DNA from: VXYL01 sp963666465
GTDB lineage: Bacteria > Pseudomonadota > Gammaproteobacteria > Pseudomonadales > Azotimanducaceae
DNA: 64,000 nucleotides
Direction: 5' to 3'
NCBI GenBank assembly: GCA_963666465.1
Contig: OY762824.1
Coordinates: 4,960,001-5,024,000, forward strand
The position numbers were made by a program, and so were the translations under genes. The notes beneath the pieces are model-generated. The model was given only the letters and a program-made list of their open reading frames with translations. It was not told where the DNA came from and searched no databases. Position 1 is the stretch's first letter. Every line of letters begins with the position of its first letter. Shown here piece after piece: positions 26,781 through 35,333 of the stretch.

Positions 26781-29366
26781 TTGAGTCATCGCCCCTTTCC
26801 GGACTTCTTCAAAGCGGCGACTGGGCTGGACGAGGGGCCGTACGAGTACCAAGCCCAGCTCGCCACTTGTCCTCACTTACCGGATGTTCTCGCCGTGCCC
26901 ACCGGGTGTGGAAAGACGGCGGCGGCCGTTCTTTCATGGGCGTGGCGCCGAAGAGAGTGCGCCGACGATCGCGTTCGACGCCACACGCCCCGACGGCTCG
27001 TCTACTGCCTACCGATGCGATCGCTCGTGGACCAAGTGTACCGCGACGCCATTGAGTGGCTGGACAATCTGAATTGGTTGCGGCTGCTGTCGACACGCCC
27101 CTATCGACCTGACTGGTCCCGCGACGACGTGCCCGTGTTTCGGCTATTGGGAGGTGAGGAGACGGTGGAGTGGGAGGGCCACCCGGAACGAGAGGCTGTG
27201 CTGGTAGGTACCCAGGACATGCTTCTATCCCGCGCGCTGAACCGTGGATATGCGATGAAGCCCTACCACTGGCCGATCGCGTTCGGACTGGTGAATGTCG
27301 ATGCGTTGTGGGTCGTCGACGAGGTCCAACTTATGGGTTCCGGCCGTACCACGAGCGTGCAGCTCCACGAATTTCGGCGTACGCCCCCGGATCTGCCGCG
27401 CGAAACTCTTTGGATGAGCGCGACCGTTGGCGCGGCCCTTCCCACGTGTGCGGATGAGCAACGGTGGGTCCAGACGCCTCCTAAATGGATGCGGACGCCG
27501 GAACGAGGAAGCCGTGATGTCACCGTGCAGGGGCTTGGCGCCGTCGACCGCCGGAGGATGTCCAACGTGCTGACGGGCGCGAAAAGCGTGGAATCCGTGC
27601 CGGGGGCCACGGTAGAGGATGATTCCCTGCCCAAGCGACTTCTGTCCGACGCGTCCCGGGGATGGTTCGTTCTGGTGATGATCAACCGCGTCGAGCGGGC
27701 CCAGGAGTTGTTCAGGCGTGTCAAGGCGCTCGTCGATCAGGATGCCGACGCGCCGGAGGTTCTGCTCGTGCATTCCCGTTTTCGGCCTCGCGAGCGCGGT
27801 GCCACAATGAGTCAGCTCAGGGCGACCACTCCGGCTCAGGGACGAATCGTGATCAGCACGCAGGTCCTTGAAGCTGGTGTCGACCTCGACTCCGACGTGC
27901 TGGTGACGGAGCTTTGCCCTTGGCCATCCCTTGTACAGCGTCTCGGGCGACTTAATCGCCGGGGGGAGCGAGATGGGGTCATCCACATTCTCGATCTGCC
28001 GGTCAAGGAGCTGAGCGACGATCGCCAGCGAAAGAAGTCCGAGCGCGAACAGGAGAAAGAACGGATGCGGAGCGAGGCAGCGTTGCCGTACGCGTGGTCG
28101 GACATCGAGGCGACGCGAAATCGTGTAGGACGGCTTGGCGGAGATGCGTCGATCTCGGCAATCGAAAGAGTCGATCGGGAGGAGCCCTACGAGGTGCCGG
28201 TGGCGGGGCCTGTGCTCCGACAACACCACCTTAACGATCTCTTCGACACCGATCCCGACCTGTCCGGGGGGCACCTCGACGTGTCCAGGTTCGTGCGTGG
28301 CGACCAGATGGACCTTGATGTTCTGGTGCTATGGCGGAAGTTCAACTGCGACCCGCCCGACGACGCACCGGCACCGCACCCTGACGAATTGTGCAAAGTC
28401 TCCCTCGGCGCCCTGCGCAACCTCGGTCGCGGCAAGTCGGGCTGGCTGCTCGGACTCCAGCGGTCCCGTCGGCGAACCGGCACTTGGCGGGAAGTCAGAC
28501 TTGGCGACACGGGCATACGACCCGGAGACACGGTGATGCTCGAGGTCTCCGCCGGCGGCTACGACGACGAACTCGGCTGGGTTGGTACCGATCAGAGCCT
28601 GCCATCGTCCTGGGTGGACGCTGTTGACGAACGTCGATCCTGGGTGCGGGGCGACGGCAGCGTAGTTGAAGACATCGACAATCGGACGGAGACGTGGGCA
28701 AGCCTCAAATCGGACCCGCGCAGCCACGCAAGTCACTGGATGGAGCTCCCGCACCACCTCGCCAAGGCGGAATCGAAGGCGCGCCAACTTGCCGACGCGC
28801 TTGCTCCGAACATGGCCGATCGACTTGCGGCGGCGGGTCGATGGCACGACATCGGAAAAGCTCTTGAGCGGGACAGCGCCGATGGCCCTACTACCCCTTT
28901 CCAAAAAATGCTTCGCGAAGCGGGCTGCATCGAGCCACCGGATCCTCGGGCCGAGGTCTACTACGCGAAGTCCAGCAGCCCCAGCGGACGAACTGGGCGA
29001 GGCCCCGGGTTCCGCCACGAGGTGGCCTCCGCGCTGGCGTATCTGACCGAGGAGGACGCCGACGATCTGGTGGCGTGGCTCGTCATGGCGCACCATGGGA
29101 AGGTGCGGATGACGCCCATGCCATGGAACGACGAACGCATGGACGATGTGGCGGGTGTTCGACTCGGCGATCGCCTCCCGGAAAACGCCATGCCGTTCGT
29201 CGCGCGTGAGGAAGCACTCGATCTCGACCCCGACCTTCTCATCCCTTCGTTGACCCACCCGGGTTGGCAGGGGCGGGCCATGAAACTGGTCGAAGAACAC
29301 GGCCCCCAGTTTCTCACCTACCTGGAGGCGCTGGTACGTGTCGCCGACTGGAGAGCCAGCCGATGA
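26781..29366 (+). CDS. cas3: Type I-G (I-U) CRISPR-associated helicase/nuclease Cas3
   Basis: Cas3 is recruited by the Cascade complex to unwind and degrade target DNA. The 861-aa protein starts at TTG behind GAGGTGGGAA. It has the helicase first: Walker A PTGCGKTAA near residue 40, DEVQL (motif II) near 179, SATVG, and the C-terminal helicase motif LVQRLGRLNRRG near 390. A C-terminal HD nuclease domain follows: RWHDIGK near 688, FRHEVASA near 745 and AHHGK near 770. Helicase-then-HD order is characteristic of subtype I-G. Key residues are all present, so it appears functional. It is first in a tight four-gene operon. Confidence 0.93.
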   Translation: MSHRPFPDFFKAATGLDEGPYEYQAQLATCPHLPDVLAVPTGCGKTAAAVLSWAWRRRECADDRVRRHTPRRLVYCLPMRSLVDQVYRDAIEWLDNLNWLRLLSTRPYRPDWSRDDVPVFRLLGGEETVEWEGHPEREAVLVGTQDMLLSRALNRGYAMKPYHWPIAFGLVNVDALWVVDEVQLMGSGRTTSVQLHEFRRTPPDLPRETLWMSATVGAALPTCADEQRWVQTPPKWMRTPERGSRDVTVQGLGAVDRRRMSNVLTGAKSVESVPGATVEDDSLPKRLLSDASRGWFVLVMINRVERAQELFRRVKALVDQDADAPEVLLVHSRFRPRERGATMSQLRATTPAQGRIVISTQVLEAGVDLDSDVLVTELCPWPSLVQRLGRLNRRGERDGVIHILDLPVKELSDDRQRKKSEREQEKERMRSEAALPYAWSDIEATRNRVGRLGGDASISAIERVDREEPYEVPVAGPVLRQHHLNDLFDTDPDLSGGHLDVSRFVRGDQMDLDVLVLWRKFNCDPPDDAPAPHPDELCKVSLGALRNLGRGKSGWLLGLQRSRRRTGTWREVRLGDTGIRPGDTVMLEVSAGGYDDELGWVGTDQSLPSSWVDAVDERRSWVRGDGSVVEDIDNRTETWASLKSDPRSHASHWMELPHHLAKAESKARQLADALAPNMADRLAAAGRWHDIGKALERDSADGPTTPFQKMLREAGCIEPPDPRAEVYYAKSSSPSGRTGRGPGFRHEVASALAYLTEEDADDLVAWLVMAHHGKVRMTPMPWNDERMDDVAGVRLGDRLPENAMPFVAREEALDLDPDLLIPSLTHPGWQGRAMKLVEEHGPQFLTYLEALVRVADWRASR

Positions 29367-31510
29367 GGATCGAGTTTCGGGGCGTATCGACAGCCTCGCT
29401 CGGCGCGATGCTGGAGGGCTACGGGGTAATGGTCGGCGTGGGCGCAGCGTGGCCCGACGCCCGTTTCTGGTGGACGCCTGCGGGCGCGCTCTCGGCCGAT
29501 TTAGCGGACTTCGATGACCGGGACGTCGCAGTAGCGTGCGACAAGGTGTGCGGGCGCATCGCCATGCTCGCGGAATGGGCACGAGAAACTGGCGCGGCCT
29601 TCGAGAAGGTCCGCGGAAACACGATGAAGGGAATCTCAGCTCGTGAGCCCCCGCTGAAGGACCCGGCAGCTTGGGCGTCGCTCGACCCGCTGCAAGCCGT
29701 AGACGCCGAAGGGGCGGGGGTATCCGTTGGGAACATGCACCGCTCCAACCCGATTCTCGCGAATTGGGGTCAGGACGGTTCTGTAAATCTGTTCACGACT
29801 CTACGGGAAGCGGGAGATCAAGCGGCGGCGGGGGACGTCGCGGCTGCGATCTTCGGAGACGGTGCGGGTCCCGGCCGACGCCTCACCAAAGGAGGCGGCG
29901 TCTTCTTTCCCGATGGAATCAAGCGCTACGCCACCGGGGCAGTGTGGGTCCACGAAAGGCACAAGCCTGTCGGACTATGGGACTTTATCCTCGCAATGCG
30001 CGGGCTGCTGACGCTTCGGGGGGCAGTGCGCTCACCTCGGGGGTCGCGGCATTCGTACTCGGCGTTCCCCTTTATCCTGCCGGGCTCGGTCGTCCGCGCG
30101 CAAGGCTCCACCATATCGACGGACGAGGTTTTCCTTCCGACGTGGAGCAGCGATCGTCTCAGGACTTTGGCCGAGTTCCAATCGCAGGTGCGCGGATTCC
30201 AGGCGCGAGTGGGTCGTAGAGATTTCGCTGCCGGCGCGGCAGAGTTCCGTCGAGCCGTCGCCGGACGAGCGATCACCGGCGCGTTCGATGCCTTCCATCG
30301 GTTTGCTCTTGAACCTCGGAAACCGGGCCGGCCGAGCCCACAAACGCAAGGAGTCGCCCGCGGGATCACACGGATTGGTCCAGCTTCCGCGGTGCGCACC
30401 AGTCTGCGATTCCTGCTTGCACCGCTCGACGACTCCGATTGGCTGGAACAATTCCGATTGCGAAGAACCGGCGGCAAAGCGGACGAGAGTTCCGAGAAGC
30501 TGGCGCTGGCCAAGACGCGCTTCGATGAAGCTGTACACGCTGCCGTCGACCTTCGCGGAGCACTCGTAGAAGATGGCCATGTCCGCGTGTTGAAAGCCCT
30601 TTGGGACTGCCAGCTCGCGTTACAGCGTGTTTCGGAGCGGCTTGGCTCTCAGGTGACCTTTCGTCCTGCACCGCTGCTCGAAGGACGCGCGTGGGGAGCG
30701 GCGCTGTCCGAATTGCTGCACCAGTCTCCGGCCGCCCGCCTCGGGTGGGCGCTCGCGTCGCTTGGTTGGGTTGCGGTGCAAGATGGCAATCGGCAATGGA
30801 TCAGGAGGCCCGTCATTGAACAGGTCCTGGCGGTCACGACCGACGGTCACCATGGACTTGCCGTTCCCGAAGACTCTCCCGGACAGCGTGCTCCGCAGCC
30901 CGGACGCAACCCGGCCCGGGAGCTTGCCGCGCTTTCCTGGCGCAGGTGGCTCGATCTGGCGGACCTGCCCGTGCTCCCCGCAAGGGGAACCCGCCCCGCG
31001 GACGCCGCCGACGTCGCCACTCTGCTCTGTGGCAACGTCGACCCGAGGGAGCTGCAGCGGCACTTCCTGGCGTTCTTGCTCCTGGATGGGAGTGGAGATG
31101 CGTTGCCGGTCTCCGCATCCCGGCCGATCCCCCCCGCCTACGCCGCTCTGAGACTCTGGTTCGATCTGTCAGCGCGGGCAACTCCGGTTGAGCACCGTCC
31201 GCTGGATGGTTCGGTGCCCCGCGGAGTCGCAACCGGCACCGTGGGGTCGGTTCAGAGCGCCTGCCGCACGGCCCTTCGCCGGCTGCGCATGACTGGGTTG
31301 CCCGTTGAATGGCCAGACGGTCGTCCACGAGGGAAGAGCGTGGCGCGGCCGGAACTCGTTTTTTCGGCACCGCAGGCACGGCTGATGGCTGCGGCCGTAC
31401 TGATCCCGGTTTCCGAACAGAGCGTCGTCCGGCTTTCGGACACACTGCTCCTGCCGCCCGCCTCGCACGAATCTCAATATCACTTACCAATGGAGACCGT
31501 TCATGCCTGA
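29363..31510 (+). CDS. csx17: Type I-G CRISPR-associated protein Csx17 (Cas8-like large subunit)
   Basis: The ATG overlaps the cas3 stop (ATGA, 29363-29366), giving 715 aa. The N terminus FRGVSTASLGAMLEGYGVMV, WWTPAGAL and the central TNRLLF-like region correspond to Csx17, the probable large subunit (Cas8g) of I-G Cascade, which helps recognise the target-adjacent motif. Further blocks are RKPGRPSPQTQGVARGITRI and PLLEGRAWGAALSELLHQSP. Assignment rests partly on position between cas3 and csb1. The next gene starts eight bases before its stop. Confidence 0.82.
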   Translation: MRIEFRGVSTASLGAMLEGYGVMVGVGAAWPDARFWWTPAGALSADLADFDDRDVAVACDKVCGRIAMLAEWARETGAAFEKVRGNTMKGISAREPPLKDPAAWASLDPLQAVDAEGAGVSVGNMHRSNPILANWGQDGSVNLFTTLREAGDQAAAGDVAAAIFGDGAGPGRRLTKGGGVFFPDGIKRYATGAVWVHERHKPVGLWDFILAMRGLLTLRGAVRSPRGSRHSYSAFPFILPGSVVRAQGSTISTDEVFLPTWSSDRLRTLAEFQSQVRGFQARVGRRDFAAGAAEFRRAVAGRAITGAFDAFHRFALEPRKPGRPSPQTQGVARGITRIGPASAVRTSLRFLLAPLDDSDWLEQFRLRRTGGKADESSEKLALAKTRFDEAVHAAVDLRGALVEDGHVRVLKALWDCQLALQRVSERLGSQVTFRPAPLLEGRAWGAALSELLHQSPAARLGWALASLGWVAVQDGNRQWIRRPVIEQVLAVTTDGHHGLAVPEDSPGQRAPQPGRNPARELAALSWRRWLDLADLPVLPARGTRPADAADVATLLCGNVDPRELQRHFLAFLLLDGSGDALPVSASRPIPPAYAALRLWFDLSARATPVEHRPLDGSVPRGVATGTVGSVQSACRTALRRLRMTGLPVEWPDGRPRGKSVARPELVFSAPQARLMAAAVLIPVSEQSVVRLSDTLLLPPASHESQYHLPMETVHA

Positions 31511-32630
31511 CCGCAATCTTGTTGACGTTCTTCTGGAACAGGATCGCGTCCTCATCGACGCCGACCTTCAACTCGCGAACGGTTCGTTCTTTCAGCCTAC
31601 CGGGTTCCCGGACATTGGCGCCTGCGTCTATACCGATGGAGCCGGAAAACGCCGATGCCTCGTGGAGAGCGAGCAAAGCATGGCTAACCGCCTTGAGGCG
31701 GTCTGCATGAAGGCTCCCGGCGTGTGGCGGGAGCCATTCGCCGGCCAACTCCCTGTCGTCCGTGTCGAGCGCAAGGGAGGGGGTCTCTTGGCGACCAACC
31801 TCACCGAACCTCACCGGGTCGCTTCGTCGTATGTGCTTGAGGGGGTCGTGAACGGCCCGAAACGCATAACCCTTCAGGAGGAGCTCAAGAAACACCTTGG
31901 GATCGACGGCAAGACCTGGCCGCTCGACGGGCGCGAAAAACTCACGCAAGCCGTGTTCGCACTCGACCCCGCTGCGATACTGCACGGCTTCCAGTTCATG
32001 CAGTGGGAAGCGGTCGGGCTCCGTGCTGCCAGACTTCTCCACGCGCGCTTGGAGGCGACTCTCGCGAACAACGATGGTGCGGACGGCGAGGTCCACTACG
32101 GGCTGGTGAAGGTTGACGGCATCAAGCCCGAAGCGTCCGCGGAGAAGAAAAGCAACAAGGGCCAGAGTCTCGCTGCGAAGGTGCGCTATGTGCCCGAGTC
32201 GATTCAAGCCACGTTCGAGATCGACGTGCTGGCCCTGTGCGAGCGGTCGCTCGTTTCGGGAGCCGACGGTGAAGGTGCAGACAGCGATTCCGTCAACCGA
32301 GATGCCCGCCGGTTTCTTCTGGCGTTGGCGCTGTGGAAGATCTACCGCTTCCTCACGAATGCGCCAGCATTCGATGCGCGTACGGGGGACACGGCGGGGG
32401 CACTCCGGCTGCGGGCCGATTGCTCCCTGGCAGTCGGCGCGGTGACTTGGTCGGGATCAAAGCAGGGGGCTCCCTTCGGTAAGGGCAATCCTCTGGACTT
32501 GGAGAGCCTCGTGAAGATCGGAGGCGACGGACACCCTGACGTCCTCTCGGCCCCACCGTGTTTCGCGGACTTGCTGAAGAAGAAGCCCTTCGAGCTGGAA
32601 CTCGAGACGAGCGTCACCTACGGGAAATAG
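31503..32630 (+). CDS. csb1: Type I-G CRISPR-associated protein Csb1 (Cas7 backbone)
   Basis: Csb1 (GSU0053 family) is the Cas7 that polymerises along crRNA in I-G Cascade. The 375-aa product opens with RVLIDADLQLANGSFFQPTG and FPDIGACVYTDG. It has CLVESEQSMANRLEAVC, EPHRVASSYVLEG and FMQWEAVGLRAARLL, followed by a basic/lysine loop (EASAEKKSNKGQS). Overlap with csx17 and two-base spacing to csb2 show co-translation. Full length, no defects. Confidence 0.9.
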   Translation: MPDRNLVDVLLEQDRVLIDADLQLANGSFFQPTGFPDIGACVYTDGAGKRRCLVESEQSMANRLEAVCMKAPGVWREPFAGQLPVVRVERKGGGLLATNLTEPHRVASSYVLEGVVNGPKRITLQEELKKHLGIDGKTWPLDGREKLTQAVFALDPAAILHGFQFMQWEAVGLRAARLLHARLEATLANNDGADGEVHYGLVKVDGIKPEASAEKKSNKGQSLAAKVRYVPESIQATFEIDVLALCERSLVSGADGEGADSDSVNRDARRFLLALALWKIYRFLTNAPAFDARTGDTAGALRLRADCSLAVGAVTWSGSKQGAPFGKGNPLDLESLVKIGGDGHPDVLSAPPCFADLLKKKPFELELETSVTYGK

Positions 32631-32632
32631 CG

Positions 32633-34108
32633 GTGTCACGCGTTGTCGTCCAAGTGAACCTGCTCTCCGGGCGTTACCACGCACACCCTTGGGGCGAGGC
32701 GCAGCACGCGATGGGAGGCCCCGAGTGGCTTCCATCGCCGTGGCGGCTCCTGCGCGGTCTGGCCGCTGCCTGGTTCGACGCCAACCCGCCCCCGGCCACG
32801 GAAGCGGAACGCGACGATCTGTTGCAGGCCCTTGGTCGGGCATCGCCGCCGATCATGTGGCTACCGCCGGTGTCGTTCGCTGAAGTCCCGTACTACCAAC
32901 CAATCATTCACAGCAGCAGGCTACGACGTGTTCTGCACTTCGATCATTTCGCCGTGCTGTCGGAGGGTGATGCAGGCGCTTGCTTCTGCTTCGACCTCGA
33001 TGTCAGCCTCTCTGCCCGTCAGCAGAGCGTGCTCGCCCTGCTGCTCGGGCGCATGACCTATCTTGGACGAGCCGAGTCGAGAGCCCGTCTCTCGCTCGTT
33101 CGGGCCCCACCGGGAAATCTATGCAAGGTGGCCCCCGCAGATGGGGCAGCCTCGTCGATTGAAACCCGACGGCGGGTGTTGGTCACATGTTCCACCTTCT
33201 CCGCTGCCGACCTTTGGGCAGCGGAACCCGAAGGAGGACATCTCGTGCAGGCGATGATCGTCGAGGGACGAAAGCGACCACCGAATACGGCTTGGATCGA
33301 CTACGCATTGCCGACAATGCTCGTTCGCGCACAGCTTCCCCGCCGACAACCCGCTGCACCGGCGGAGCTTCCTCAAGTTGCGGCCATACGGTTCGGGTTG
33401 TTCCGTCGTGTCCCCATTCCTCTTCGGGAGCTGGTGCCACTTGCACGGGACATCCGCGATCATGCGGTCGCACAGTTCGAGGATGCGACCGGAGAGTCGT
33501 CCACGCGACTCTCGGGACGCGATAGCGATGGCAACGTGGCAACCGGACATCGGCACGCGTTTTGGCTGCCGGAACCTGATCCAGGGACGGGGAACCTTGA
33601 TGGATGCACGGTTTGGCTCCCCGACGGCGTAAACGGGATCGATCCTCGCGAGTTGGACGCACTTCTTGGCGTCCGGCGAATCTTTCGTGACCGCGACTAT
33701 CCGATTCTGGTGGTAGCCGAACGTGTGATCGAGAAGTATCCGGAGTTGGAACCGTCCCGTCGTTGGCGACCGCTCACGCCCTTCCTGGCCCCGTTGCACT
33801 GGCGTCGCGGACGACGCGAACTAACGTTGGTCGAGCAACTTCGCAGATCGGTAAGGGAGGCAACGGACGCGACGCCTCGGGTTACAGCGACACGCGGCCC
33901 AGGTTCGGCGCGTAGGCTCACGACGATCCGTACCCACTTGTATCACGGTGGTGGGTGGCGCTGGACGAATCGGGTGGCCGCTTGGTTCGAGTTGGAATTC
34001 GACAATCCGATTATCCTCCCGCGCCCCGTGGGGGCCGATGCCCACTTCGGACTCGGAAGGTTCTTGTCCCACGACATGAGCGTTCCACCGAGAGGCTCCA
34101 CTGGATGA
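32633..34108 (+). CDS. csb2: Type I-G CRISPR-associated protein Csb2 (Cas5-Cas6 fusion)
   Basis: GTG at 32633, two bases after the csb1 stop, begins SRVVVQVNLLSGRYHAHPWG, the Csb2 (GSU0054) start; the protein is about 491 aa. In subtype I-G this protein combines the Cas5 role (5' crRNA handle binding) with a C-terminal Cas6-like RAMP domain that processes crRNA. Features include WLPSPWRLLRGLAAAWF and, C-terminally, RVIEKYPELEPSRRWRPLTP and FELEFDNPIILPRPVGADAH, with glycine-rich FGLGRF. It is the last gene of the cassette; no cas4-1, cas2 or repeats follow. Confidence 0.87.
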   Translation: MSRVVVQVNLLSGRYHAHPWGEAQHAMGGPEWLPSPWRLLRGLAAAWFDANPPPATEAERDDLLQALGRASPPIMWLPPVSFAEVPYYQPIIHSSRLRRVLHFDHFAVLSEGDAGACFCFDLDVSLSARQQSVLALLLGRMTYLGRAESRARLSLVRAPPGNLCKVAPADGAASSIETRRRVLVTCSTFSAADLWAAEPEGGHLVQAMIVEGRKRPPNTAWIDYALPTMLVRAQLPRRQPAAPAELPQVAAIRFGLFRRVPIPLRELVPLARDIRDHAVAQFEDATGESSTRLSGRDSDGNVATGHRHAFWLPEPDPGTGNLDGCTVWLPDGVNGIDPRELDALLGVRRIFRDRDYPILVVAERVIEKYPELEPSRRWRPLTPFLAPLHWRRGRRELTLVEQLRRSVREATDATPRVTATRGPGSARRLTTIRTHLYHGGGWRWTNRVAAWFELEFDNPIILPRPVGADAHFGLGRFLSHDMSVPPRGSTG

Positions 34109-34163
34109 ACTCCTCCGGTGCGGAGCGGTCGAGACCACTTCCATCTCCGGCAACATGTTGTCA

Positions 34164-34323
34164 CCTTAGGAAGCTCGCCAAATTAACCTATCCGTTTGGC
34201 GTATTTGGCAGGAGGCTGTGGTTCCACTCGCCATGGAAGGGATCGCGCTTGATGGCGAGGCTGTTCATCTGCTCGTCGGTGATCTGGCATATCGGACATG
34301 TTAATTTGGCGAGAAGCCTTAGG
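34164..34323. mobile_element. Miniature ISAzo13-like remnant with inverted ends
   Basis: Inverted termini CTCGCCAAATTAAC (34174-34187) and GTTAATTTGGCGAG (34300-34313) bound the element. CCTTAGG lies outside both ends (34164-34170, 34317-34323), like a target duplication. On the minus strand the interior encodes TDEQMNSLAIKRDPFHGEWN, close to the C-terminal FHGEWNYTI block of ISAzo13-type transposases. The rest of the transposase is deleted. It sits 55 bp after csb2 and directly abuts the right-hand direct repeat. Confidence 0.6.
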
Positions 34324-34666
34324 ATGATTTCACGCTACGGATTGACGCTGGCTAAGCGGCGTTCTGCGGGCGGCTCGCGGGACAAGCCGCGCTGAGGGTG
34401 CCGGGTCGGGGTATGGAACGCGGCGTGGTCGCGACCGGGCGGGCGGGAAGCGGGACCGGGAACGAGGTGCGAGGGTCGCTGGCGGCGGATGGGGGTGGCG
34501 GTTTGCGGCGGCGTGCCGGGGATATCAGTGCGGCGACAGGATGGCGTCGAGGGCCTCGCGGCGGCGCATCATGAAGTGGAGGTTCGCTTCGGGCAGGCAG
34601 CGGAAGCCGTGGTGGAACACGACGGCGAGCGCGATGTTGTTCAGGGTGGCGTTGTTGGCGGGCGCG
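34321..34666. repeat. Direct repeat flanking the CRISPR-Cas operon, right copy
   Basis: This is the same orientation and nearly the same sequence as 26140-26491, beginning AGGATGATTTCACGCTACGG and ending GCGTTGTTGGCGGGCGCG. It lacks the 21-bp duplication of the left copy and has a CGGGAAGCGGGAC insertion near 34444. Confidence 0.8.
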
Positions 34667-35143
34667 TGGCCGGCGCGGACGCGGCTGGCGTCCTCGCCCA
34701 TGGTGCCGTCGCGGCGGCAGTGGTTGCCGTTCTCGACCTGCCAGTGGCCGCGGTTCTAGGCCAGCAGCTACGCCGGGTTGGCGATCCCTGACGCCTCCGG
34801 CAGCACCAGGAAGCACGTGCCAGCCCAGCCAGCGGTCGCACGGCGCGCACTTGAACGCCCCCGACTGCCAGCCCACCAGCGCCAGCCAGTGCCCGCGCCA
34901 CTCCGCGACGTGGCGCAGGCCGCGGCCCGCGAACTGCCTGAATCCCAGGCAGTGGCGCTCGTCCATCGGCACGTCCCAGCGGCGGCGTTCGTCCGCCCGC
35001 GCCGGACGCACCTCCACCTCGCCGACCCGCACATCCCGCCTGTCGAACCCGTCCGCCATGCTCGCGTTGCACAGCATGGCGCACCGAAAAGCCAGTGCCG
35101 TTCGCTGCATGTCTTCAATCAGCCCGTTGCGCTTAGCGTGCAA
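34525..35143 (-). pseudogene. DUF4338 (DruA-like) plus ISAs1-like transposase relic
   Basis: The N-terminal part (35143 downward) reads MDERHCLGFRQFAGRGLRHV, AEWRGHWLALVGWQSGAFKC and DRWLGW, matching DUF4338, the domain also found in Druantia DruA and in certain transposases. After a deletion and frame changes the C-terminal transposase part reads HWQVENGNHCRRDG, MGEDASRVRAGHAPANN and VVFHHGFRCLPEANLHFMMR, ending at 34525. In-frame stops and the missing DDE core make it non-functional. The stretch 35144-35333 shows no recognisable gene. Confidence 0.6.
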
Positions 35144-35333
35144 TAGCCCTGATTGGTGCCGGTTCCTCCTTCCTCCTGCCCTTGGGAAGGCGGGCCTTGC
35201 GGTACGGCGGGGCAGGATGCCTCCTTCCGGAGGCCGCTTCCGCCGTCGAGATCGACCTTGGCGTGACTGCCTCCGAAGAAGCCGTCCTCGGCCTCTCGGA
35301 CAGGGGCATGCCGCGCCACGAAAGCTGAATCAC

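Noticed and set aside
34109..34330. CRISPR array downstream of csb2
   Set aside because: No repeated 28-37-bp units are present; the inverted repeats belong to an IS remnant.
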